34,753 nt of DNA. Source: CAZUNB01 sp044227985 (GTDB lineage: Bacteria > Patescibacteriota > Saccharimonadia > Saccharimonadales > JAGPDM01). This document shows, one piece after another, positions 17,476 through 25,644 of the stretch (the stretch's first letter is position 1; every line of letters begins with the position of its first letter). The translations under genes and the position numbers were made by a program. The notes under the pieces were generated by a model. The model was given only the letters and a program-made list of their open reading frames with translations, was not told the origin of the DNA and ran no database searches. The stretch is from contig JBGAVT010000014.1 of assembly GCA_044227985.1 (NCBI GenBank), positions 1-34,753 on the forward strand, given 5' to 3'.

Positions 17476-19374
17476 TCAAGCTTTGTCTGCCTCGTCTTTT
17501 CGTCTCTGTAACTCTTGCTGCTCTAATTCGTGTGCTTTTGCTGCTTCTCTTGGATCGGTAGGAGCTGTTTTCTCTTTATCAGGCGGATTGACTATGCTGT
17601 CGATGTATGTAGCGTGCGGTCCATCTCCTACTCTTGCTTCTTCTAGAGCGAGACCAGCTCTAGACTGGGCGTTGTAACTGTACATATCCCGAATATTCTT
17701 CTCGGCATTCCCTTGAACTGCTTTAACTGACTTGCCAGTTCGTAGTGACTCCATAGTGGCATAGGAGCTGTCTGTCGCCAGGCGTACGTTATGATCAAGC
17801 AGTTCTGTAACCTGGCCATCGTTGAGGTTGCTAAGATTGTAGCTTTGGTGTTTAGACATTGCATAGGCGAAGCCTTGTTCTGCGTTATAGCCCTTGCCGG
17901 CCTTAGAGCCGAAGTTAATAACAGGTTTGGCGTCAGGGCCTTCTCCGTCGAAGGTCATGCCAATGTCTTTACTGTATGGGTGTCCGATGCCTGCTGTCGA
18001 AGCGACAAAGGCCGCTGCTCGTGCCTTGCCTCCCTCGGTTGAAGTATCAACATTCTGAATGACATTATTTAAGAATTCTCCTCTTTCCGTCATGTTGGAT
18101 CCAGCTTTGTCGTGTTGCATTGCAAAGCGAGCTGCCGCAAAGACTGCCTCATCGTTACCTTCATACTGCGCCATTTCGTTGAACCCATCCAAAACTACTT
18201 GATCTTGCTCGCCTGCTTCAACAGCTGCCTCTAGTTCATTTCTCTTCTTTTTTATAAGATCATGGTCGCCGCCAGTTTGCGCAAATATACCAGCTCCAAC
18301 GGCTTTCTCTGGTCGATATGCTGCTGCTGCAGCTTCGTCTCTGCGCTTTATTGCCTCATCGTTGCCTGCCTCGAGGCGCTCGTGTCGCGCTTGTTTAGCG
18401 GTGGCGCTTCGGAAATTGGAGAGTAAACCCTCTTTGCCTGTTACGGCTTTGTGCGCACCCGCATACGCGTTAGCTATTCCGCCCTTACCTGGCAGCTTCT
18501 TTAGCGCTCGACCAAGCCCATAGTTTGTGGCGTCCTCGGATTGTTGGCCCTGAACCCGCCTGTCTCTTTTGAGCTGTCCTTTTTTAGCGGCATTGTCTTT
18601 TGAGCTTCTTAAGAATCGGCTGTTTGGATCGCGCAAAGTCTTGCCTGTTTTCGATCCGAGCTGTCGGCCGATGTTACCTCCAGCAGCCATAATTCCCCCT
18701 CCGAACTTGAGGGTATATGGAACGAGACCGAGCGGAATAACATTGGCTAAGAACGCCATTAAAATCATCGTAGGACTGCTAGCAATACCGCCATTACCTG
18801 GTGTGCCTTGTGCGTTTGCGGCTGTGATGCTGGCAATTTGTCCGGCAATCTTACCAACACCAAAAAGCCCAACGATTAGCGGATACATCATCAGTAGTTT
18901 TAGGTAGGATGACCACCATTTTTTGAAGTATTGCTCGAGGTTTGGTATGAGGTAGGCCACAAATGCTAGTGGGGATACAATGACTAATCCGATAATAAGG
19001 ATTTGGCGCAGGACCAACGTTAAGCCAGCCACGATAACAACAATCAAGGCCATAACGCCAAACCCAACCATGGCTGGTATGATGCCACCGCCCGCGGCGG
19101 CTGTAGTCAAGATTCCAGCCGCCGCCGCTGTTCCCAGACCCAAAATTGCCGCTCCTTGACCGAGCTGACCGCCTTGTATTGCGGTGGTGTCAACAATCGG
19201 AATGTTGTTGGCGTCAGCGATTTGGTAAAAAAGGTTGGCAACACCACTACCAAGCCCATTGAAAATATCGATCATTAGTGAAGATAAAAAGAATGACAAT
19301 TGCACCCCGATAAATGCAATCAAGATTCTCGGAGCCATCTTTCTAAGATTGTATGCTGCGTTTCCGCCACCCAT
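17476..19374 (-). CDS. VirB6/TrbL-like polytopic T4SS protein, C-terminal part
   Basis: A 632-aa protein. The first ~235 residues are a membrane domain with about six hydrophobic segments: ILIAFIGVQLSFFLSSLMI, AAILGLGTAAAAGILTTAAA, ALIVVIVAGLTLVL, IIGLVIVSPLAFVAYLIP, MMYPLIVGLFGVG, MILMAFLANVIPLGLVP. The stretch NLRKMAPRIL...LSFF and SPLAFVAYLIPN..QYFKKWW is the TrbL/VirB6 pattern of CPR T4SS. Residues ~235-632 are hydrophilic, Ala/Lys/Glu-rich and cytoplasmic. The start codon overlaps the stop of the upstream gene (TAATG). The first residues continue that gene's last helix so well that the two may be one split protein. Confidence 0.85.
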   Translation of the reverse strand: MGGGNAAYNLRKMAPRILIAFIGVQLSFFLSSLMIDIFNGLGSGVANLFYQIADANNIPIVDTTAIQGGQLGQGAAILGLGTAAAAGILTTAAAGGGIIPAMVGFGVMALIVVIVAGLTLVLRQILIIGLVIVSPLAFVAYLIPNLEQYFKKWWSSYLKLLMMYPLIVGLFGVGKIAGQIASITAANAQGTPGNGGIASSPTMILMAFLANVIPLGLVPYTLKFGGGIMAAGGNIGRQLGSKTGKTLRDPNSRFLRSSKDNAAKKGQLKRDRRVQGQQSEDATNYGLGRALKKLPGKGGIANAYAGAHKAVTGKEGLLSNFRSATAKQARHERLEAGNDEAIKRRDEAAAAAYRPEKAVGAGIFAQTGGDHDLIKKKRNELEAAVEAGEQDQVVLDGFNEMAQYEGNDEAVFAAARFAMQHDKAGSNMTERGEFLNNVIQNVDTSTEGGKARAAAFVASTAGIGHPYSKDIGMTFDGEGPDAKPVINFGSKAGKGYNAEQGFAYAMSKHQSYNLSNLNDGQVTELLDHNVRLATDSSYATMESLRTGKSVKAVQGNAEKNIRDMYSYNAQSRAGLALEEARVGDGPHATYIDSIVNPPDKEKTAPTDPREAAKAHELEQQELQRRKDEADKA

Positions 19375-20678
19375 TACGACATCGCCTTTAAGTAGGCTAA
19401 GTATAGCAAGGCTAGTACCAGCATCACATTAGAGATATCGCGCATATAGCCCCACATTGTATAGGCTGGCGAATCTGAGCCTTGTTCTAGAGGAGAAACG
19501 ATAAGATATGGGATGATGATATTGTTCTCTGCCCAGTCAACGATACTGAAGGTGATATCAACAACGGCGCAGACAACGAAACCAAGTGCTTTCGCAAATA
19601 ACCCCGAACCAACTTCGCAGCTCTCTACGTCATCGTCACCAGCCCCATCTTCTTGAAGTGCGGCATCTGAGGAATCTTTGATACTACTTTCACAGTCGGC
19701 ATTTGGATCTTTTTCACACTCTATTTTGATTTTTTTAACCAAGTTTGCGAAGGCTGCAACCCGAAAATCCTTGGTTGCTTCTTTGGCTATCTCGGTGCAT
19801 GATGTCGACTTGCCTGATGTCATTCTTCCGTCAATTGCATTAGCTGCAGCATTAGCTTTTTTCTCTGGCAGCAGAAGGTACTCCCAGCCTTTTTCTGTAG
19901 CTTTATCGCTCCAGCCATCGATCTCTTTGGCGTCCTTGTCGATTAAGCCGGGCCTTACAATACTTGACTCACTGGTCTTGTCTTTTTTTAAGTCCGCTTC
20001 AGTACCAAATTTTCCTTTACAGGTTCCTTCGGTGTTGCCAAATGCAGAGTTCTCAACCTTTGCAATTGCGAGTGACGCCCAATAAACCCAAACTGACTCG
20101 GCCGGTAGTGTAAAGAGATTGCTTTCACTCCTAATTAAGCCTTCTTCTTTAGCGTGTTTAGCTACTGCCGCGCCAATAGCTTTTTCGGAAGAGTACTTAA
20201 GCTTAAACATATCATCAGGGAGTCTTTGATCAGAAGTTATTGCTTTCATGAAGTCCCCATATTTCTTGTAACCGAGGTTCGCCATGGCAATCTCAAGATC
20301 TGCCTCAGTGTTGCAGTCAATCTCACCGTCCTTTTTATCGATAAATCTCCCAACTCCATCCGTCGCGCCATTTCCACCACCGAGCGAGTTCGTGTTATGC
20401 CAACCGAACGAGTTGGCCGGAATCGTTCCTGAGTTCGGGTGCTCAAATATAGCATTTTTGACCTTGTCGCCACCCTTGTTGCCACTAAAGTTTATGCACT
20501 TTTCAAGTACTAGCCATGATCGCCATGCTTTGTATTCTTTAGTGGTTATATCAATAGCATCATCATATGGCGCGGCATCAATCGTTATTATCAATGGACT
20601 CAAAGGAGCTACGATTGTAGAAAACAATACGACAAATGTTCCAAGACCAGTAAAGATAATCTTTTTTATTTTTTTCAT
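19374..20678 (-). CDS. Exported/membrane protein, N-terminal part of a split VirB6/TrbL-like protein
   Basis: It begins MKKIKKIIFTGLGTFVVLFSTIV, a signal peptide or anchor, then a ~300-residue extracytoplasmic part with several Cys residues. A hydrophobic helix follows near residue 365 (LFAKALGFVVCAVVDITFSIV), ending with MWGYMRDISNVMLVLALLYLAYLKAMS. The final 30 residues match the (F/W)..(R)DI.NV..V..LL.....L.S segment that, in TrbL/VirB6-like proteins I know from CPR loci, runs straight into the helix opening the next gene. The start at 20678 has AGGTGA just upstream; an ATG at 20690 is in frame 12 nt earlier. The next gene starts within the stop (TAATG). Confidence 0.75.
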   Translation of the reverse strand: MKKIKKIIFTGLGTFVVLFSTIVAPLSPLIITIDAAPYDDAIDITTKEYKAWRSWLVLEKCINFSGNKGGDKVKNAIFEHPNSGTIPANSFGWHNTNSLGGGNGATDGVGRFIDKKDGEIDCNTEADLEIAMANLGYKKYGDFMKAITSDQRLPDDMFKLKYSSEKAIGAAVAKHAKEEGLIRSESNLFTLPAESVWVYWASLAIAKVENSAFGNTEGTCKGKFGTEADLKKDKTSESSIVRPGLIDKDAKEIDGWSDKATEKGWEYLLLPEKKANAAANAIDGRMTSGKSTSCTEIAKEATKDFRVAAFANLVKKIKIECEKDPNADCESSIKDSSDAALQEDGAGDDDVESCEVGSGLFAKALGFVVCAVVDITFSIVDWAENNIIIPYLIVSPLEQGSDSPAYTMWGYMRDISNVMLVLALLYLAYLKAMS

Positions 20679-20712
20679 TTCACCTAACATAATTCATTAT
20701 GCTTATGGACAA

Positions 20713-20742
20713 ATGATAACATCGTCAGAATATAAAAAGCAA
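20713..20742 (-). promoter_or_regulatory. Promoter of the VirB6-like gene pair
   Basis: On the minus strand TTGCTT (20742-20737), 18 nt, TATCAT (20718-20713). The transcript would start near 20706 and carry a short leader that includes AGGTGA before the ATG at 20678. Confidence 0.6.
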
Positions 20743-20938
20743 TAACTAATATAATGTGTTGGTTTGGGCTATGGACATAATAGTTGTAGCTCTATATTAA
20801 AGTATGGGCTTGGAGGGCTACTGTAACTTGCGCTAGATTAAACAGCTGAACATAGATTCACTTCATGGTTCTTTTTCAGGGTAGTTGTGTGCGTTGACGC
20901 CTATGCCGATCTAGCGCTAAGGATGAACTTTGAGCTTT

Positions 20939-21880
20939 CTACTCTAGCGGTGGCGTAGACAGAAAGTCTTCATCTGTTGGATCATGGTCGAAAATGCCTG
21001 TTAGGACATAGTGGCCTTTATTGCTATAACCAAAAGTAGCCCAAGCTGGTTTGTATCTCTCTCCATTTTTTGGATCGAATAGCCCAATTTGAACAGCGCC
21101 CTCTTTCCCAGGGGGCGGAACAACATCAAGCATTAACTTTTCTAAACCGTTCGGGTCTTCACCCTTCGTCTCGACATTTTCATTAAAGCCCCTGATGTAT
21201 GCACCCGAATGTGTGCCTTCACCGTCACCGAAAAATTCACGAGCTTGATTCGCTACGTCTGAACTGGCGAAAAAAGTTGCGTATTCATTAGGGTCTTTGC
21301 CTAGTTTATCTTGGTAAAGAAGCCCAAGAACGATATGGTCGAAGGACCGAACAAAGTTTCTCTTAGTAACTTGCTCCGCGTCGAATGAATTTGGGGCGTA
21401 TGGATCTAGGAAGAAGTTCCTATTTGCATCCCCCGGAGCAACCTCCCACAGATCTTCTTTTGTGCCGTCCCACTCTTCCATTTGGGGTAAGGTGTCTTTC
21501 GCTGTGTCGCTCGTGTCAGTCGGGCTATTGTCTGTATCAGATCCATCAGTTGGGGCGATTGGTTCGGATGGCTGGGAAAAGGAGTCGACGACTTTAGGGC
21601 CAAAAATTACTGTCAGACCAACGATCGCAGCTCCAGCTCCTAAGAATCCTCGACGAGACATCCTTCTATTGCTTGGGCTAACGACAATCTCTTCAGCTGA
21701 ATCGTCTGGCGGCTGCTCACTCACACTATCGGTTCGTAGCTCGGCAGCATCACCATCCAGCGCATCACCCATGCCATCAAATGGTTGTCCGTCAGGCTGC
21801 TGCCCTTGTTCACCTATAGGTGGCACTTGCTCTTCGCCGCCTTCTCCAGATAGTGGTATGTCTGTTGGAGTGATTGTCAT
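20939..21880 (-). CDS. Anchored secreted protein with a Tat-like RRGFL motif
   Basis: No family recognised. Residues 1-72 are acidic, Gly/Pro/Gln-rich and disordered. Then comes SRRGFLGAGAAIVGLTVIFGP (about 75-95), a twin-arginine motif followed by a hydrophobic helix, and a Ser/Thr/Asp-rich linker. A ~180-residue soluble domain follows, with FVRSFDHIVLGLLYQ, FFGDGEGTHSGAYIRGF and WATFGYSNKGHYVLTGI. The soluble domain has the look of a secreted globular module. It could be a Tat-type signal anchor with a long N-region or an ordinary type II anchor. It is transcribed divergently from the pilin operon, from a near-consensus promoter. Confidence 0.72.
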   Translation of the reverse strand: MTITPTDIPLSGEGGEEQVPPIGEQGQQPDGQPFDGMGDALDGDAAELRTDSVSEQPPDDSAEEIVVSPSNRRMSRRGFLGAGAAIVGLTVIFGPKVVDSFSQPSEPIAPTDGSDTDNSPTDTSDTAKDTLPQMEEWDGTKEDLWEVAPGDANRNFFLDPYAPNSFDAEQVTKRNFVRSFDHIVLGLLYQDKLGKDPNEYATFFASSDVANQAREFFGDGEGTHSGAYIRGFNENVETKGEDPNGLEKLMLDVVPPPGKEGAVQIGLFDPKNGERYKPAWATFGYSNKGHYVLTGIFDHDPTDEDFLSTPPLE

Positions 21881-21909
21881 AGCTATGGTTATTCCTGTTT
21901 AATCTATGC

Positions 21910-21938
21910 ATTATCTTACATTAGTTCAGTATTGTCAA
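21910..21938 (-). promoter_or_regulatory. Promoter of the 313-aa RRGFL protein
   Basis: On the minus strand TTGACA (21938-21933), 17 nt, GATAAT (21915-21910). An AGGA ribosome-binding-like site (21896-21893) lies 12 nt before the ATG at 21880. Divergent from the pilin-operon promoter, 20 nt away. Confidence 0.75.
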
Positions 21939-21957
21939 GTGCTAAATTTTTTCTAGC

Positions 21958-21986
21958 TTGCGGCTTTATACCACAAGCGCTACAAT
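21958..21986 (+). promoter_or_regulatory. Promoter of the pilin operon
   Basis: TTGCGG (21958-21963), 17 nt, TACAAT (21981-21986). Transcription would begin near 21993. A tiny ATG-GTT-GAA-TTA-TAA frame at 21999-22013 sits immediately before the first gene start at 22016. Confidence 0.65.
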
Positions 21987-22015
21987 AGCACTAAATTCAT
22001 GGTTGAATTATAAAA

Positions 22016-22558
22016 ATGTTCAAAAATAAAAATAACTCACAAGCACTGATGACATCGCAGAAGGTCCCTCGTTGGCCTTTTATCTTATTGGCAATCATTT
22101 TGGTTGGAGGAATCGGTTTTTTAGCTTGGTATTTACAGCAGCCGACTAAAGCTGAGCTCGCCGCTGAAGCTAAACAAGCCAAAATCGAGGATAGTTTAGC
22201 GCTTCAGGAGCTTGATCAAATAAACACATCAAAAGAAATGATCGATGCAATTGTGAATCTAGACACTGCGCGCATTAACGACTACTCGACCATGAACTAT
22301 AATCCTGAATTTGAAATCGGTGAAGATATTCCCTTTTATCAGCCAGCATATTTTCTGTCTACGCTCCTCGGTAGATTTAACCTTGAAGACTGCAGTGAGC
22401 CGGCAGCGGACAGACAAACAGTTCAGATTTTCTGTTCGAACTCTAATGTATTCGAGGATGCTGATAATCAGCTGATTACGATGGAGTTTTCGAGTCCAAA
22501 AAAGATCAAAGCTATGTATTTCACTGATGAAGATGGTCAGAAAGTAGGATACAGATGA
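22016..22558 (+). CDS. Single-pass membrane protein, first gene of the pilin operon
   Basis: No family recognised. A ~19-residue Lys/Asn-rich cytoplasmic N-terminus is followed by one transmembrane helix (about 21-40, WPFILLAIILVGGIGFLAWYL). Then comes an Ala/Lys/Glu-rich, probably helical segment and a ~110-residue extracytoplasmic domain with two Cys (DCSEPAAD and IFCSNS) that could form a disulfide. It overlaps the next gene by 4 nt (ATGA), so it is coupled to the pilin run. It may be the VirB8-like or accessory subunit of this T4SS (inference from position and topology only). Confidence 0.7.
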   Translation: MFKNKNNSQALMTSQKVPRWPFILLAIILVGGIGFLAWYLQQPTKAELAAEAKQAKIEDSLALQELDQINTSKEMIDAIVNLDTARINDYSTMNYNPEFEIGEDIPFYQPAYFLSTLLGRFNLEDCSEPAADRQTVQIFCSNSNVFEDADNQLITMEFSSPKKIKAMYFTDEDGQKVGYR

Positions 22559-23586
22559 TGGGCTCATTGCGTAAATCAGTTTTTGTATCGGTTTTTTTGA
22601 TATCTTTATTTTGGATGTTCTTTTTAGCTGCACAAGTTTCTGCACAAGTTCCGGGAGTTTCTTTCGGCGGTGGTAGCAATGGCAGTGGTGATACAAGTAC
22701 CCCCACAACTTCAGGGCCAAGCGGCAAGGTTGATAAGAACTTTGGTGTTGGTGAAAAGACCGCAAATGATTGTCGCGCGATACGCAGTAGGCTTTTAGCT
22801 CAAAAGCCTAAAAAAGACGATGCAAAAAAATATGAAACCTGCGCATGGAAGCTTATTGCTTACTGTACGAACATACCCAATGTCAGTAAAGGCTCAATTC
22901 AAACCGAGAGCTGCTACCATCAGCTTTTTGGTGTTGAAAAATGTACCAGCGATAGAGGATCAAGTGCCGGCTGTGTCGCGGCTTCTAATGTTACGTGCAT
23001 GAAGCAGGTCTCGAAAGTTTTAATTTCGGCCTGCTTAGCGTCAACCGGCGTTGGTCCTGGCACCACTGATCCGATCACTTCACCCACCCCCGGCGGCGGT
23101 GGTGAAGACAGCGGCGGAGGTGCAACGACACCTGAGGGTGATGACCCTGCTGGGCCAGAAGATGAAGGCGAGAAGGCTGTGCATCCGTTAACTAAACAAC
23201 ATAGCGTTTGTGATAAAGACAAAGACGGGAGCTTAGCTGCTGGCGATGAACAAAGTTGTGCGCGCAAGCTTGAACAAGATAAGTGTGCTCAAGCGGCTTT
23301 TGGGCCGTTAAAAGATCTTACTTGTAGCGACCCAGACGCGGGGCTTGAGGGAAATAGTATCGTTAAAATGCTTAAACTTGCCGTTAAAGTCACTGCAGTT
23401 GGTGTTGGCATCATCATCTCTGGGGTGCTCGGTATAGCGGGAATCCAGTACGCTTCAGCTCGTGGTAACCCTCAGGCGATTGCTGGTGCAAAAACTAAAA
23501 TATTAGCTGCTCTCGGCGGACTGGCAATCTACTTATTGTTCGCTGCGCTGGTGAACTTCCTAATACCAGGGGGTATAATCGGATGA
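22555..23586 (+). CDS. VirB2/TrbC-like pilin paralogue 1, with large Cys-rich ectodomain
   Basis: A 343-aa protein. A signal peptide (about 1-30, ending VSAQ) is followed by a Gly/Ser/Thr-rich stretch and a ~230-residue Cys-containing region with a Pro/Gly/Thr/Glu linker. The C-terminal membrane module has two helices: SIVKMLKLAVKVTAVGVGIIISGVLGIAGIQY, then the shared loop ARGNPQAIAGAKTKILAAL and a second helix. Its loop aligns with GNP/GDQ...AK.TI of the five genes that follow. VirB2-type proteins assemble the T4SS pilus or membrane channel. This is the largest paralogue and carries an extra ectodomain, perhaps a tip or adhesin form. Overlaps the next gene by 4 nt (ATGA). Confidence 0.78.
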   Translation: MMGSLRKSVFVSVFLISLFWMFFLAAQVSAQVPGVSFGGGSNGSGDTSTPTTSGPSGKVDKNFGVGEKTANDCRAIRSRLLAQKPKKDDAKKYETCAWKLIAYCTNIPNVSKGSIQTESCYHQLFGVEKCTSDRGSSAGCVAASNVTCMKQVSKVLISACLASTGVGPGTTDPITSPTPGGGGEDSGGGATTPEGDDPAGPEDEGEKAVHPLTKQHSVCDKDKDGSLAAGDEQSCARKLEQDKCAQAAFGPLKDLTCSDPDAGLEGNSIVKMLKLAVKVTAVGVGIIISGVLGIAGIQYASARGNPQAIAGAKTKILAALGGLAIYLLFAALVNFLIPGGIIG

Positions 23587-23954
23587 TGCACGTCGTATTA
23601 ACTAAACTATCTTTGTTCGCCGCTGACGCGTGCGACAATACCTTCTTGTTACTTCCTGCATGGCATAATGGATTGCCGCGGGACTCTGGTGGATCGAACC
23701 CGTGCGGCGTAATCATCGAAGACTTTGACAATATTTGGCGGATAGCCGGCAATATAGTTCAGGCATTGCTCGGTGCTGGCATATATGTTGCGATTGGCTT
23801 TACATTTTATGGCGCGTTTCTAATTCTTATTAGTAGCGGAAGCCCAGAGCGAGTCAAGAGCGGCAAGGACACCATCGTCAATGCGGTGATTGGCTTGGTG
23901 ATTTGTGTTGGCGCCACTTTTGCCGTCGGTACGATTCTCGGGACCTTCAAATGA
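23583..23954 (+). CDS. VirB2/TrbC-like pilin paralogue 2
   Basis: A 123-aa protein with a short, weak signal-like N-terminus and two Cys (DACDNTF and NPCG). Two transmembrane helices follow (about 55-80 and 98-120) separated by the shared loop ISSGSPERVKSGKDTIVNAVIGL. The loop corresponds to AGNPEK..AAKNTI in its neighbours. Size and topology are those of a TrbC/VirB2 subunit. Overlaps genes on both sides by 4 nt (ATGA), so it is translated as part of the pilin run. Confidence 0.78.
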   Translation: MMHVVLTKLSLFAADACDNTFLLLPAWHNGLPRDSGGSNPCGVIIEDFDNIWRIAGNIVQALLGAGIYVAIGFTFYGAFLILISSGSPERVKSGKDTIVNAVIGLVICVGATFAVGTILGTFK

Positions 23955-24754
23955 AAAATATTTCACGCCTAAGCAGCATGCTGCTATTGATGGTAGTGGC
24001 GATTGCCACACTTTCACTTTTTGCTAGCGGAGTAAAGGTATCCGCAGCATCATCACCTGGTTGCTATCTATCTGGTGATAAAGTTACGGCTGGAGATTGT
24101 AATAACGCTGTCTTTAAATCCTACTTCAAAGACAAAGGTAAACAAGATCCAAAAAAGTGCTATGTTCTGTTTGCAACTGCTGGAGGTGCCGGGGTAAAAA
24201 CTGAGGACTGCAAATCTCTTACTGTTGGTAAGCCATTCACTGTCGGCAGTGAGTATAAGCCACGAGATTGCACGAAGAATCCACCGTTCGATACCGACAG
24301 TAAAAAACTTACGTGTGTTGCGGAAGAATATGTAAAATGCGAGAAACTAACAGGCAAGACTAAGGTTGATGTTTGTAAAAAATCGGTTGGTGGCGGGGGT
24401 GGCGGTGCTGCTCCGGAGGCTCCCACCTCTCCTACCCCGAAAACCCCTGCAAAGAAAGCACCGCCTGCTGGTATTGTTAAGCTTGGAACGGCTGATGAGT
24501 TAAGTCTACCCAATGTAGACGACAAAACATTCCTCGGCAAGGTTATACCGGTTGTTTATCTTTTGGCTGGCAGCATTGGTGTTATCATCGTTCTCTCGGG
24601 TGGGCTGCGCTATGTGTTGTCGGCCGGCAACCCAGAAAAGATAGTTGCCGCTAAAAACACTATCATTTATGGTTCAATCGGTCTTGCGCTTGTCTTCCTT
24701 GTGCCTTTTATTATTCGAGTAGTTATAGGATTTATGAAGGGAGTCTTTGGATGA
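23951..24754 (+). CDS. VirB2/TrbC-like pilin paralogue 3, with Cys-rich ectodomain
   Basis: Starts at the ATG that overlaps the stop of the previous gene (ATGA), giving MKNISRLSSMLLLMVVAIATL and a signal peptide ending near VSAASS. A ~150-residue secreted region with about eight Cys (SPGCYLSG, AGDCNN, KKCYVLF, EDCKSL, RDCTKNP, LTCVAEEYVKCEK, DVCKKS) follows. Next is a Gly/Pro/Ala linker (GGGGGGAAPEAPTSPTPK) and the two-helix VirB2-type module with loop SAGNPEKIVAAKNTIIYGSIGL. 267 residues; it shares the ectodomain-plus-module layout of paralogue 1. Overlaps the next gene by 4 nt. Confidence 0.78.
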   Translation: MKNISRLSSMLLLMVVAIATLSLFASGVKVSAASSPGCYLSGDKVTAGDCNNAVFKSYFKDKGKQDPKKCYVLFATAGGAGVKTEDCKSLTVGKPFTVGSEYKPRDCTKNPPFDTDSKKLTCVAEEYVKCEKLTGKTKVDVCKKSVGGGGGGAAPEAPTSPTPKTPAKKAPPAGIVKLGTADELSLPNVDDKTFLGKVIPVVYLLAGSIGVIIVLSGGLRYVLSAGNPEKIVAAKNTIIYGSIGLALVFLVPFIIRVVIGFMKGVFG

Positions 24755-25140
24755 AAACACCGACATTTTTATTGCTAGGGTTTGTGATGCTGGCGCAGTT
24801 GGCTCTTCTAGCAGTCGCACCCGCTCCTGCCGTGTTTGCAAGTGCTGCTACAGATGATGCGTGTGCTAAATTGCAGCTGGTAGATCCTGATGCAACCTGT
24901 AGCGATACCGTTGAAACTGCCGTTACCCCACTTCGCGACAAGGTAATTAGTGCCCTCGCCTTCATTGTTGGTAGTGTATCGGTCATCGCCATGATATACG
25001 GTGGGTTTCGTTTTGTGATTAGTAATGGTGATCAGAATGCCGTCAAACAGAGCAAAGACACTATTCTGTATGCTGTAGTCGGTTTAGTGGTTGCGCTTCT
25101 AGCTCAAGCTATCGTATCATTCGTATTAAGTAACATATAA
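24751..25140 (+). CDS. VirB2/TrbC-like pilin paralogue 4
   Basis: A compact 129-aa pilin. The signal peptide runs about 1-30 (cleavage near FASAA), with two Cys in the short secreted part (DDACAKL and ATCSD). Two helices follow, with the loop NGDQNAVKQSKDTILYAVVGL, close to paralogues 5 and 6. It begins at the ATGA overlap with paralogue 3. The ~100-residue mature length is that of canonical TrbC/VirB2 subunits. Confidence 0.82.
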   Translation: MKTPTFLLLGFVMLAQLALLAVAPAPAVFASAATDDACAKLQLVDPDATCSDTVETAVTPLRDKVISALAFIVGSVSVIAMIYGGFRFVISNGDQNAVKQSKDTILYAVVGLVVALLAQAIVSFVLSNI

Positions 25141-25152
25141 AAAGGATAAGAG

Positions 25153-25560
25153 ATGAAAAAAATATCATTATTTACATTTATGTTCGCATTTTCTCTATTA
25201 ATAGCATCGGTTATTCTTCCAGTCACTACCCCCAGCGGTCAGCACAGCATAGTAAGTGCTGCCGACTCTAAGGAGCAGCTCTGTAAGGGAACGGGCGGGA
25301 CATACTCCGGAGGAACTTGTACTTCAGGAGACAGCCGCAACATAGGGACTATCATGCAGAGTATTATCAATATCTTACTGTTCTTAGTCGGTGCAGTCTC
25401 AGTTATCATGATTGTTCTTGGTGGTTTTCGCTATGTTGCTAGTGCTGGTGATCAAAATGCAGTTACCGGAGCTAAGAATACAATTTTGTATGCAGTAATC
25501 GGATTAGTAATTGCTTTCCTTGGTCGTGCCGCTGTGAGCTTTATAGTTAGCAGTCTATAA
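25153..25560 (+). CDS. VirB2/TrbC-like pilin paralogue 5
   Basis: 135 aa: signal peptide (about 1-37), a short Cys-containing segment (EQLCKGTGGTYSGGTCTSGD), then two helices with the conserved FRYVASAGDQNAVTGAKNTILYAV loop. A Shine-Dalgarno AAGGATAAG lies just before the ATG. It shares a 41-nt identical DNA block with paralogue 6, while flanking sequence has diverged. It is the end of the tightly coupled run. Confidence 0.84.
   Translation: MKKISLFTFMFAFSLLIASVILPVTTPSGQHSIVSAADSKEQLCKGTGGTYSGGTCTSGDSRNIGTIMQSIINILLFLVGAVSVIMIVLGGFRYVASAGDQNAVTGAKNTILYAVIGLVIAFLGRAAVSFIVSSL
25453..25493 (+). repeat. 41-nt block identical to 25966-26006
   Basis: The DNA encoding QNAVTGAKNTILYA in paralogues 5 and 6 is identical over 41 nt (25453-25493 and 25966-26006), whereas the DNA immediately on either side differs at many positions. 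It points to recent local recombination between the two genes. Confidence 0.85.
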
Positions 25561-25585
25561 AATCAGGCGCCCGCCTATATATCTC

Positions 25586-25614
25586 TTGCACCCAGTATGA
25601 ATTTTTGATACATT
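25586..25614 (+). promoter_or_regulatory. Possible separate promoter for pilin paralogue 6
   Basis: TTGCAC (25586-25591), 17 nt, TACATT (25609-25614); an AGGAAA ribosome binding site precedes the ATG at 25645. The 84-nt gap is the largest within the pilin run, so the last subunit may be expressed independently. Confidence 0.5.
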
Positions 25615-25644
25615 TAACAATAAGCATAAACAGGAAAAAATTTA

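Noticed and set aside
20829..20919. 9-nt inverted repeat GCGCTAGAT ... ATCTAGCGC in a 248-nt gap
   Set aside because: Short, widely spaced (about 73 nt apart) and likely by chance.
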